Assembly (NCBI GenBank): GCA_027063585.1
Contig: JAMORM010000124.1
Span: 1 to 26,444 of the forward strand
DNA length: 26,444 nucleotides
Direction of reading: 5' to 3'
Source of the DNA: Sulfurimonas sp.
GTDB lineage: Bacteria; Campylobacterota; Campylobacteria; Campylobacterales; Sulfurimonadaceae
The notes below the pieces were generated by a model. That model was not told the DNA's origin and did no database searches. It saw only the letters and a program-made list of their open reading frames with translations. Shown one piece after another: positions 7,799 to 15,932 of the stretch. Every line of letters starts with the position of its first letter. Position 1 is the first letter of the stretch. The translations under genes and the position numbers were made by a program.

Positions 7799-9531
7799 CC
7801 TTTTGCCACCTTTAATACTTCTTCTATACTGGTTATGCCATCAATTGCTTTTTGGATACCATTTTGAAAGAGTCCTATAAACCCTTCTTCTTTAGCTTGT
7901 TCAAGCATCTGTTCTTTGGAAGCACCTTTAGCAATTAAAGAAGAGAGTTCTTCTGAAATATTAAGTACTTCACATATCATTTCTCTTCCCATATAACCAG
8001 TGTCAGCACACTCTTTACAACCTTTTCCTTTGTAAAAAATTGTACCTTCCGGTACAACACCGTCTATTTCTTCTAAGACAGAAGCAGAAAGTGTGTCTTC
8101 TGTTTTACAATACGTACATATTTTTCTAACGAGTCTTTGAGCTTGAATGGCTACAAGTGCACCACTGATCAGATAATGTTCTATGCCCATATCTGCCATA
8201 CGCGGTATTGCACTAATGGCATCGTTCGTATGAAGTGTTGAAATAACCATGTGACCTGTTAATGCTGCTTTAATAGCAATTTCAAGCGTTTCCTGATCGC
8301 GAATTTCACCAATCATAATCTTATCAGGGTCTTGTCTTAGAATTGACCTTAGTGCATCAGCAAAACTAAGACCAACTTTTGCATTGACCTGGACTTGCTG
8401 AATGAGATTCATTCTATACTCAACAGGATCTTCAACAGTAATTACTTTATCTTCTACATTTCTGAGTTCATTTAACGCACCATACAAAGTAGTAGTTTTA
8501 CCACTTCCTGTAGGTCCGGTAACCAGAATGATTCCATATGGTGCCTTGAGACCTTTGAGGAGTTTTTGGTAACTAATGGAGTCCATTCCTGCGTCTTCTA
8601 GCCTTACTAGTGCTTTTTGTTTATCTAAAACACGCATAACAATTGATTCACCATAAAGTATTGGCAATGTTGATATACGAAAGTCATATTCTCTAGCTCC
8701 AACCATGGTAGAAAATCGGCCGTCTTGTGGTTTTCTTTTTTCAGCAATATCTAAATTTGCAAGAAGTTTTAGCCTTGAAGCTAGAGGCGGGTAAATATCT
8801 TTTTCAAAAATAAACATTTCAGTTAATTTTCCATCTACACGTCCTCGAACCATGCAGTTCTTTTCAGTAGGTTCAATATGAACATCACTTGATCTGGAAT
8901 TAATACATGTCTTTAAAACAACATCTATAAGAAGTAAAATTGAAGATGCCTCTTGTTGTTCTTCTATTGTACTGATAGAGTTTAACTCATCGCGTATTTT
9001 TTTTACCAAATCTTTAATACTGTCTTTGAGACTGATTTTATATAAATAAGACAGAATTTGTTTTTTTGTTGCTAAAGCAATTTTAAGAATTTTTCTTGGA
9101 AAAAGTCTTTGAATTGCTTCTTGAGCATCCATATCCAACGGATCGCTAAAAGCAACAGTAACACTCATATCATCTTGAGATATTGGTATTGCATTATGCT
9201 TTTCGAGTTGGTTGAGAGGGACTTTTTCAATAAGATTATAATCCATGTCAATAGAATCAAGATCTAAGAAGAGAAGGTCAAGCTCCTGTGCCAGCCTTTC
9301 AAGCACTGTTTTCTCTTGTATGTAATCATAATTATCAATGATAGAAAGGTCATAAACACCTTCTCTTATTTGATGAACAATGAATCTGACAAGTCGTTCC
9401 ATAGTCATGAAGCCAGAGAGAGTGATATCTCGAAGGATTAGGTTTTCGCTAATACCTTTTGCTAGAAGCCTATCTACTTGCCCCTTCATTATTGAACCGT
9501 TAGCAAGTAAGTCAGTTGTTATTCTATCCAC
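7795..9531 (-). CDS. GspE/MshE/CtsE-type assembly ATPase
   Basis: A hexameric secretion/pilus assembly ATPase on the cytoplasmic face. The N-terminal domain is divergent and I see no RLGxxL-type c-di-GMP motif of the MshE kind. The catalytic core is complete: GPTGSGKT Walker A near residues 339-346, the VEDPVEYRM Asp box, MIGEIRDQET Walker B near 406-415, and the His box GHMVISTLHTNDA. Two CxxC pairs (CTYC and CKEC, near 472-475 and 505-508) form the usual zinc subdomain. I chose the GTG at 9531 (578 aa) because TAGGAG lies 5 nt upstream; a TTG at 9546 would add five residues but lacks its own site. The TAG of TAGGAG is the preceding gene's stop. Confidence 0.93.
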   Translation of the reverse strand: MDRITTDLLANGSIMKGQVDRLLAKGISENLILRDITLSGFMTMERLVRFIVHQIREGVYDLSIIDNYDYIQEKTVLERLAQELDLLFLDLDSIDMDYNLIEKVPLNQLEKHNAIPISQDDMSVTVAFSDPLDMDAQEAIQRLFPRKILKIALATKKQILSYLYKISLKDSIKDLVKKIRDELNSISTIEEQQEASSILLLIDVVLKTCINSRSSDVHIEPTEKNCMVRGRVDGKLTEMFIFEKDIYPPLASRLKLLANLDIAEKRKPQDGRFSTMVGAREYDFRISTLPILYGESIVMRVLDKQKALVRLEDAGMDSISYQKLLKGLKAPYGIILVTGPTGSGKTTTLYGALNELRNVEDKVITVEDPVEYRMNLIQQVQVNAKVGLSFADALRSILRQDPDKIMIGEIRDQETLEIAIKAALTGHMVISTLHTNDAISAIPRMADMGIEHYLISGALVAIQAQRLVRKICTYCKTEDTLSASVLEEIDGVVPEGTIFYKGKGCKECADTGYMGREMICEVLNISEELSSLIAKGASKEQMLEQAKEEGFIGLFQNGIQKAIDGITSIEEVLKVAKG

Positions 9532-9539
9532 AATAACTC

Positions 9540-10085
9540 CTACCAATATACGTGACGTTTTAAAATTATTGTATCATAATATTCTTCAATAACCATTTTG
9601 CTGATTCTATAATTTTTAGAAATATAGAGCTTGTAGCTGAGTTTTGGATCACTTGGGTCTTCAAACAGGTAAAAAGCTCTTGGTTCATGCTTACCGAGTT
9701 TCGTATACAAATCAAAGACTCTTGATAAAACATAATCTGTTGAAGGAAGAATATATTTAGACAAATCATATCCATCAAGAAGAGCATGATATAAAAGTTT
9801 TTTTTGCATTAAAATGACTGCAAAATAGGCGGAGTTTGCACGAGCCTCTTTTGAAAATTTTAATGTGGCTATTGGTATAGACAACCTGTCTATATAGTCT
9901 GAATATAAACATCCAAATGCATATAAATTGACAAATTCTTCATCTTGTTTATATTTTTGAAAATTATTAAAACCTGTCGTGCAAACCTTTTCATATTTTT
10001 TATTTTGATATAAAGTAAATAAATTTTGTTTTATATCATATGCCAAAAGGTTATAAGCGAGTATAAAAAATATGATTAATTTCAT
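9540..10085 (-). CDS. Hypothetical periplasmic protein of the secretion/competence operon
   Basis: A 181-aa protein that I do not recognise. It starts with a short hydrophobic stretch (MKLIIFFILAYNLLAYD) that reads as a Sec signal peptide or anchor. The rest is helical and aromatic-rich, with repeat-like segments (LFTLYQNKKYEKVC; Cys residues in CTTGF and GCLYSDY), ending in HVYW. The first part could be a degenerate TPR. It overlaps the TPR gene upstream as ATGA and its TAG forms part of the ribosome site of the GspE gene, so it belongs to the machine. By position it, or the TPR protein before it, sits where ctsX lies in C. jejuni; homology is not established. Confidence 0.75.
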   Translation of the reverse strand: MKLIIFFILAYNLLAYDIKQNLFTLYQNKKYEKVCTTGFNNFQKYKQDEEFVNLYAFGCLYSDYIDRLSIPIATLKFSKEARANSAYFAVILMQKKLLYHALLDGYDLSKYILPSTDYVLSRVFDLYTKLGKHEPRAFYLFEDPSDPKLSYKLYISKNYRISKMVIEEYYDTIILKRHVYW

Positions 10086-10867
10086 TTAAATTTTCCTGAT
10101 GTGATTTCATTTAGAAGTATCTCTGCATTACTTGAGTGTGAAACTTTTATATACGCTTGAAGTGTATGAATTGCTTTATCTTTTTTATGGAGTTTTGCAA
10201 GTGATCTTGCAAAAATGATCCAGCTTGCTTCTATATTGGAATTTATTTGATTTGTAATAAGAGCATAGTTATATGACTGTTCATAGTTGCCAAGTTCATA
10301 ATATTTTTTTGCAACAAACAGACTAAGAGCAGGATTGTTGTTCTTCTTAAATCGTTTAATAATCTCAAAAATATCGTTTTGGGTCTCTTTTCGCTCAATT
10401 GTAATGGCAACTTTAGGTTCTTTTTTAACTGGAGTGATTTCAGGTGTAATGTCTTGAATAACTTCTTGTGCGACTTTTTGTTTAGCTATTTTTTTTGGTT
10501 TTTTTACAGTTGGTTTTTTTACATATTGTGGTTGTGATGCTTGATGTTGAATATTTTTCATAAAATTCATTGATGGTTGCAGTTTCTGAGTTTGTACGGC
10601 TGGCTGTGGAGTTACTGATTTTTTTTGTGCTATTATTACTTTTGGTTCCATTATGTCAACTTTAGCTTTTTTTGGAATATCTGTTACTTGAACTTTCTTT
10701 TTTTGTATAATTTGTTTTTTTTGAGGCATACTCTTTTTTGAATCTGGGTAAAAATAATATGCAAGGGGAAGAATTATTATTAAACTTATTCCTATAACAA
10801 TATAAGGTAAAAAAGATTTTATTTTATATATTTTCCAACGTCTTTCTAAATCATGAATATTAAGCAT
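10082..10867 (-). CDS. TPR membrane protein of the secretion/competence operon (MshN-like layout)
   Basis: A 261-aa bitopic inner-membrane protein. It has a short basic cytoplasmic start, one membrane segment at about 19-40, and a long Lys/Pro/Gln/Val-rich periplasmic linker (about 42-160). A C-terminal TPR-like block (about 165-255, with KKYYELGNYEQSYNYAL and FARSLAKLHKKDKAIHTL) ends the protein. This domain order matches MshN/PilW-type helpers that connect inner-membrane parts to the secretin, but the linker is too simple for reliable homology. The ATG lies 8 nt inside the end of the ATPase gene. Confidence 0.75.
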   Translation of the reverse strand: MLNIHDLERRWKIYKIKSFLPYIVIGISLIIILPLAYYFYPDSKKSMPQKKQIIQKKKVQVTDIPKKAKVDIMEPKVIIAQKKSVTPQPAVQTQKLQPSMNFMKNIQHQASQPQYVKKPTVKKPKKIAKQKVAQEVIQDITPEITPVKKEPKVAITIERKETQNDIFEIIKRFKKNNNPALSLFVAKKYYELGNYEQSYNYALITNQINSNIEASWIIFARSLAKLHKKDKAIHTLQAYIKVSHSSNAEILLNEITSGKFK

Positions 10868-11669
10868 TAATGAGTCCCGTATGTATTGCAGCCATTTCTA
10901 CAAATTTATTTGGAATATGGGTTGTATTCATTGGATATATATGGCTGTTTTGCTCATAGGTATCATAAATATCAAAGAGTGTATAAAGCAATTTATTTGT
11001 ATCTCTATAGTTTCCATTTGTAAGTTTGTAAATCTTATTTACTGTTTTTGTACTAAACATATTTGCAGTATCGAAACAGTTTGCTTTCATGAGTTTTTTT
11101 TGTATATAAATTTTGAGCTCTGTATTTGAAGCATTCTCAAGTTCAAATGTTTCCCAAATCCTGGTTTGAAAATGCTCTTTTGCAATAAGGTCTTCTTTTT
11201 CTGTTTTATGTAAAGTGATAACAAATTTAATACATCTTGTATCAGACAAAAGTCTTATTTTTTCCATTAATATTTCAGAATAAAGTTGTGCTTCATCCAA
11301 TAAAACAATCGGAACTTCTTCTATTGCTCTATCCTTTACAATCTTCATAAATTGAGTAAAATTTAAGGTGTCATTATATTTTATATTGAATATATCTTGT
11401 GCAAGTGTTTTGTAAAATTCATTTTCATCAACAATAGGTGTTTGGTAGAGATATATATTATTCTCTTGATACAAGTCATTGTAAAGTTTTGTCAAAAACA
11501 TACTCTTCCCTGTGCCTGGTTTTCCAAACAGAAGTATCATTTTAAGAGGTTTAGTCATTGAACCTTTTAAAGATTTATATATAGTAGACACTCTGTCTAG
11601 CTGTATATAATCTTTGGCATTGACCGTATCTAAGAAAACATTTTTTGAATTTGCAAAGATACTGTCCAT
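10860..11669 (-). CDS. AAA ATPase of the MshM/ExeA/CtsP type
   Basis: A 269-aa P-loop ATPase of the ExeA/GspA (MshM) group. Seen: GKPGTGKS (Walker A, residues 49-56), IVLLDEAQLYS (Walker B with the DEAQ form typical of the group, about 121-131), then RLLSDTRCIKFVITLHK (sensor I region) and a C-terminal helical lid (LTNGNYRDTNKLLYTL). Unlike Aeromonas ExeA it ends without a transmembrane segment or peptidoglycan-binding domain, so it is a cytoplasmic or peripheral ATPase. In C. jejuni the equivalent slot after the secretin gene is ctsP. Three nt separate it from the secretin stop. Confidence 0.82.
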   Translation of the reverse strand: MDSIFANSKNVFLDTVNAKDYIQLDRVSTIYKSLKGSMTKPLKMILLFGKPGTGKSMFLTKLYNDLYQENNIYLYQTPIVDENEFYKTLAQDIFNIKYNDTLNFTQFMKIVKDRAIEEVPIVLLDEAQLYSEILMEKIRLLSDTRCIKFVITLHKTEKEDLIAKEHFQTRIWETFELENASNTELKIYIQKKLMKANCFDTANMFSTKTVNKIYKLTNGNYRDTNKLLYTLFDIYDTYEQNSHIYPMNTTHIPNKFVEMAAIHTGLINA

Positions 11670-11672
11670 ATG

Positions 11673-13301
11673 TTATTTACCTTCTTTCTCTTCATCATCT
11701 TTTTGATTTAATTTGACTTCTTTTTTTATATTTGAAGCAGATTCTAGAGTAAGTAAATCGTCACTCAAACCTTCATATCCTAAATCACTCAAAGAGATTG
11801 AATTTTTTTCTTTGTGAATAATATGCGGCTCAATAATAATTACAAGTTCTTCAACAGTTTTTACCATTTCTTCATGTTTGAATAAATAACCAAGGATAGG
11901 AATACTGCCTAAAATTGGTACCTGATTAGAATCATTTGTATTTTTTGTATTAATAAGACCGCCTAATATAATTCTGTTGCCATCTTTTACCGTTACAACA
12001 GAAGATAATTGGCGGCGATTTAAATCCGGTGGCATATCTCTACCGCTATTTGGTGTTTGTGAAATATCTGTTGTTGTTTCTGACAATGATGGATTTATTT
12101 TAAGTGTAATAGTTTTATCATCAGAAATTTCAGGAGTAATGGTTAACAAAACACCTGCAAATACAGAGTTTACTTGATCATTTTGTGTTGTTGCTGCGAC
12201 GCCGCCGCCTGTTCCCTGTTGATTTGTAGAAGATACAATTTTATAAAAATACTCTGTTCCAGCTGTAATAAGTGCTGGTTGATTATTTAAAGTTAGTACT
12301 TTTGGATTGGATATAGAAGTAACGTCACCCTGTGTTTTAAGAAATTTAATTACTTCATTGAGCTGTCCTCCGGCACTCATTGTAAAGAGTTGAGATGCAC
12401 CGGCACCTACTGCAGCTGTATCTGTGATAATACCATCAGCAGGTATAGTCGTTCCTATGTTGTTATAATTGGCTGTACTTGCGGAGAGTTTGATATTTTG
12501 CAGTGCATAGAGCTGCTTCCAGTCAATACCTGTTGTTCTTCCTTTACTCATCGTTACCGATAAGAGCTGTACATCTATAAGAACCTGCAGTTTTACTTTG
12601 TTTTGAAGTTTTTTTAAATAATTTTCAAAACGTTTTAACTGTTTATCGGTTGCCGTAACGGTAATCAATCCTGCATTTTTATTTATAATTGGAGCAGGAG
12701 CTTTATAGATATCATGCGGACGATTCAAAACATTTTGAAATTCAGTATCAAGTTGTTCCCAAAATTTTACTTCATCAGAACTTTCAATTTTTATACCGGT
12801 ATCAGATGTTGAATTGCCTCCAGTTGATGATGAACCTGTTGTTCCACTTTGTGAAGAAGCTGTGGCACTGCCACCCGATGCCCCTTGCTGTGCATTAGAT
12901 GATGAACTAAGCGTTACATCCGTACTTCCTGTACTCTTTCTTTGTGAAAGAATATAGTCGATACTAAACACTTTTGTCTTTAAATAAGAGATTTTCAGTA
13001 AATTATTCTCAAGTGTATAAGACAGATTGTGTTCTGTTAAGATTATATTGAGTACTTCATCAATAGTTAAATTCTTTAAGTTTGTTTTATTCAATCTTGT
13101 ATTTAAGAATTTTTTTGCATGGGGATCAGTAACTATAATACTAAAGCCGCATTCATCACTAAGCTGTTCGATAAAATCAACTATTTTAGTGTTTTTTGCA
13201 GAACTGATACTAAAAAGCTCATAAGAACAGTCTGCAAAACTACTTGTTGAAAGCATAACGGTAATCATAGCCGTGTAAAGTGATGTTTTTATAAATTTCA
13301 T
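11673..13301 (-). CDS. mshL: Outer-membrane secretin, MshL/CtsD type
   Basis: The outer-membrane gate of the machine, 542 aa. Order of parts: a Sec signal peptide (to about residue 23), an STN/N0 domain (about 28-110, with IDEVLNIILTEHNLSYTLE), a Ser/Gly/Thr-rich linker (about 122-170), an N1-like domain (ITVTATDKQLKRFENYL), and the secretin core. The core shows ISNPKVLTLNNQPALITAG and LSSVVTVKDGNRIILGGLI, and it ends with VPILGSIPILGYLFKHE, a standard secretin signature. A charged tail follows. The Cys after SSFAD does not fit a lipobox, so I see no pilotin-independent lipoprotein form. No pilotin gene is evident in the unit. Confidence 0.92.
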   Translation of the reverse strand: MKFIKTSLYTAMITVMLSTSSFADCSYELFSISSAKNTKIVDFIEQLSDECGFSIIVTDPHAKKFLNTRLNKTNLKNLTIDEVLNIILTEHNLSYTLENNLLKISYLKTKVFSIDYILSQRKSTGSTDVTLSSSSNAQQGASGGSATASSQSGTTGSSSTGGNSTSDTGIKIESSDEVKFWEQLDTEFQNVLNRPHDIYKAPAPIINKNAGLITVTATDKQLKRFENYLKKLQNKVKLQVLIDVQLLSVTMSKGRTTGIDWKQLYALQNIKLSASTANYNNIGTTIPADGIITDTAAVGAGASQLFTMSAGGQLNEVIKFLKTQGDVTSISNPKVLTLNNQPALITAGTEYFYKIVSSTNQQGTGGGVAATTQNDQVNSVFAGVLLTITPEISDDKTITLKINPSLSETTTDISQTPNSGRDMPPDLNRRQLSSVVTVKDGNRIILGGLINTKNTNDSNQVPILGSIPILGYLFKHEEMVKTVEELVIIIEPHIIHKEKNSISLSDLGYEGLSDDLLTLESASNIKKEVKLNQKDDEEKEGK

Positions 13302-13310
13302 TTGAGATCC

Positions 13311-13757
13311 CTACTTATTGTTGATTTTAATTTTTTTACTTCTGCTCACAGTGGAAAGAAGAAGTTTTTTGTTTTTTCGAATTAATAGAACAGATTTTCT
13401 GTCAACCTTAACCAATTTATAGCCATGTATGTAACTGCCCTGTTTGTACCATTTCCCGTTAATCATTGCTGATTTATTTAAGATGGCCTCTAGTCTGAAG
13501 TGTAAAGTTCTACGTTTGACGACTTTTTTGTATCTTGAATAAGAAGCAGGGGATATTCCTTTCTTTGTTCCTAATAGTTTTGAATCATCATTTTTATGCA
13601 AGAAAATAAAAGGATCTTTGATTTTAGAAATTTCTTTGTCAGAAATTCCAACTCTTGCCGGCTTAATTGCTTCAACTTGCTCATCAACCCATGCTAATTC
13701 ATTAGAAAATAGTTGTGTTGCTATAAGGAATGTTAATAGTAAGTATAAATTTTTCAT
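13311..13757 (-). CDS. MshK/PilP/GspC-like periplasmic protein
   Basis: A 148-aa protein with a Sec signal peptide (MKNLYLLLTFLIATQLFS). The C-terminal block, AMINGKWYKQGSYIHGYKLVKVDRKSVLLIRKNKKLLL, is split as a glycine-rich beta pattern of the form found in MshK, PilP and GspC homology regions (new value, then G..I.GYK...V....V.L). Such proteins bridge the inner-membrane PilN/PilO ring to the secretin. I start at the ATG at 13757, which overlaps the preceding TAA as TAATG; an ATG at 13775 would place extra residues before the signal peptide. It lies between the PilO-like gene and the secretin gene, as MshK does next to MshL. The slot could also correspond to ctsR. Confidence 0.68.
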   Translation of the reverse strand: MKNLYLLLTFLIATQLFSNELAWVDEQVEAIKPARVGISDKEISKIKDPFIFLHKNDDSKLLGTKKGISPASYSRYKKVVKRRTLHFRLEAILNKSAMINGKWYKQGSYIHGYKLVKVDRKSVLLIRKNKKLLLSTVSRSKKIKINNK

Positions 13758-14389
13758 TAGTATGTAATCCCCCATACAGATATATTTAAATCGGAATTTA
13801 GAATCTGATCTGCTCTAATATCAAAGTTGTGTATATCAACCACCAACTCACTTTGTTCTAGTGAATTAATGAACTTTAAGGTGTTTTTATAATCTGCCAC
13901 TGATTTAATAGTGATATCCAATATATGACCAAATGAACTGTCAGTTTGAGCATATCTATTAGTTAAAGTAATTAATTTAACATCATATTTTTGAGCATTT
14001 TTGGTTATAGAATCTAAATATTCACCCCATGCACGTTCATCATATATTAAAGATGAAATTGTTTCAATTTTACTTTTTATATATGCATTTGTGTCTTTTA
14101 ATGCAATAATTTCGTTATTTATTTTCTGGATTTCTCTTTCAAGTTGTACAATTTTGGACTCTGGATTTCGTTGTAGAAATGCTTTATCTGCATTAATTTT
14201 AGTTTGAAGATTATTTACATTTGCCCTAGTACGTTCAAACTTTTCAAAAGAACTATCCCAAAAAAGAAGATATGCAAAGGCAAAAATAATAGCCACAACC
14301 ATTGCATAAGTCATATATGTATCTTTTTGACTTTTATCTTTAAAAGCAGCATCTATTCTATGGAGATAATCTTCAATATTTATTTTCAT
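13757..14389 (-). CDS. PilO/MshJ/GspM-like inner-membrane protein
   Basis: A 210-aa bitopic protein with a short cytoplasmic start, a membrane segment at about 26-44, a coiled coil at about 48-110 (QLEREIQKINNEIIALKD), and a C-terminal ferredoxin-like fold region. YKNTLKFINSLEQSELVVDI is the typical PilO stretch. PilO-type proteins dimerise with PilN in the periplasm to form the alignment ring. It overlaps the PilM-PilN gene as ATGA and ends in TAATG with the next gene, consistent with stoichiometric production of the ring parts. Confidence 0.8.
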   Translation of the reverse strand: MKINIEDYLHRIDAAFKDKSQKDTYMTYAMVVAIIFAFAYLLFWDSSFEKFERTRANVNNLQTKINADKAFLQRNPESKIVQLEREIQKINNEIIALKDTNAYIKSKIETISSLIYDERAWGEYLDSITKNAQKYDVKLITLTNRYAQTDSSFGHILDITIKSVADYKNTLKFINSLEQSELVVDIHNFDIRADQILNSDLNISVWGITY

Positions 14390-15921
14390 AATATGCTCAC
14401 CTTTAATTCACTGAAGTATTTATTTGTTTTAATATCAAAAGTAATCTCTTCCAATGTGAACTTGTATTTTCCTTCATGAACTTTAGTCACATACTCAACC
14501 AGTTGAGTAATTTTTCTGTCTTTGTCCGAGACCAAGTGAAGAGTAAGTATCTTTTCTTGATTTTTTTCAGCATACCTAGCTGCTTCAATATTAACACCAT
14601 ATCTATTTAAATCTTTGGTAAACATCGTTAAAAGCTTTGCTTTCATAGGATAATCTACTTTTACCTCATGAATTTTTACAAGTGTATTTTTCTTGTCTGT
14701 ATATTCTTTTTTTTCTTTAGCAAACAATGTAAGTGCTTTGTCTTTATCTGCCCGTCTATTTTTAATTGTAGCTTCTCTTGTTATTTTAATATTATGAAGC
14801 TCTTTATACTTTTGTTGGAGCAAATCCTCTTGAAGTGCCTGTGCATAAGTTAAAATCCAGTATGTGATCGGGTAAGCAAATGCAAGAGCAAATGAAGCCA
14901 ATATTAAAATTATAAGTTTACCACTTGCTCTTTTAATAAATTTTGGAGGACGTTTGTACTCGGTGAAATTACATTCGTATCTTTCATCTTTTGGTAATGT
15001 TGTATAAAGATGCATCAGTGCATGTAATTGATCTATATAGGTATTTTCTGTTTCAAAACCGTAGTCAAATTCAAATTCACTTGATTTTATATTTAACTCG
15101 ACTTCTAACATTTCATAAAGTTTTGTGACAGTCGGAAGTTGCGCACCTATATAAACATGCTCAAATTTTTCAATTTCGAAAGCTCTTTTTGCATATGTGA
15201 GAATATCATTGATATTCGCAAAGAATTCTTTATAAAGACGTATAAAAAATTCTTTATACTCGCTAGTAGTTTCTTTTAAATTTTCTTTAGAGAAAAAATG
15301 TATGAACTCTTCATATTCAATTCTTTCACCATGAAGTTCGCAAAAACGTTCATGCATTTCCAAAAGAGAATATTTTAAAGATTTTGTATATATGAATTCT
15401 TTATTCCCGTAAATAGTTAAAAAAGCATCGTTTTCTTGTATATATATGAAACAATGAATACCATTACTGTCGATTAGTTCTTTTGTATACAGAGACTTTA
15501 TTAAAAGAGGAGAAGGGATGATTACATCAATATATTTTACTTTTTCAACTACTTTTAAAAAAGTATTGGTTATATCTAATGGGTCTACAATAAAAACATG
15601 AAAATATCTATTTTCCTCATCAAGCGTATTAAATGTTTCTATATATTGAATTTTATACTCAACTGCCTGGTCAAGTGCTAATTCGTCATATGCCTTATTG
15701 TTGATAGCGTCAAATAAGTCTTCTTGGGGAATATTTTTACTGATTTCAATCTGAGCATTTATAAACTCTTTTGTACTTATATATGAAATTACAAACTGAT
15801 CTTTTGAAAATTCCGGTGTTGTTGTTTCAGTGATGAAACTTGATATTCCATTAAAGTATGTCTCTTTGTATGGATTAACAGACAATACACTTGAAAAAGA
15901 GTGTTGTGTTGATGTATTCAT
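14386..15921 (-). CDS. PilM-PilN fusion (GspL/MshI-like)
   Basis: A 511-aa inner-membrane protein. The first 330 residues are cytoplasmic and look like a divergent actin-like PilM/GspL domain (FVISYIST, VDVIIPSPLLIK-type region, FIYIQENDAFLTIY, HVYIGAQLPTVTKLYEML). A membrane segment follows at about 335-359, then a basic coiled coil (about 362-420) and a PilN-like periplasmic end (MFTKDLNRYGVNIEAARY onward). One chain therefore does the work of separate PilM and PilN, as in GspL. Actin-like motifs are weak, so ATP binding is uncertain. It is the first gene of the nine-gene unit and starts 11 nt after the Csd4-like gene, with no room for its own promoter. Confidence 0.75.
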   Translation of the reverse strand: MNTSTQHSFSSVLSVNPYKETYFNGISSFITETTTPEFSKDQFVISYISTKEFINAQIEISKNIPQEDLFDAINNKAYDELALDQAVEYKIQYIETFNTLDEENRYFHVFIVDPLDITNTFLKVVEKVKYIDVIIPSPLLIKSLYTKELIDSNGIHCFIYIQENDAFLTIYGNKEFIYTKSLKYSLLEMHERFCELHGERIEYEEFIHFFSKENLKETTSEYKEFFIRLYKEFFANINDILTYAKRAFEIEKFEHVYIGAQLPTVTKLYEMLEVELNIKSSEFEFDYGFETENTYIDQLHALMHLYTTLPKDERYECNFTEYKRPPKFIKRASGKLIILILASFALAFAYPITYWILTYAQALQEDLLQQKYKELHNIKITREATIKNRRADKDKALTLFAKEKKEYTDKKNTLVKIHEVKVDYPMKAKLLTMFTKDLNRYGVNIEAARYAEKNQEKILTLHLVSDKDRKITQLVEYVTKVHEGKYKFTLEEITFDIKTNKYFSELKVSIL

Positions 15922-15932
15922 TAACTATAATC

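Noticed and set aside
11673..13301. Secretin as a lipoprotein because of a Cys after the signal peptide
   Set aside because: The residues before the Cys (SFAD) do not fit a lipobox.
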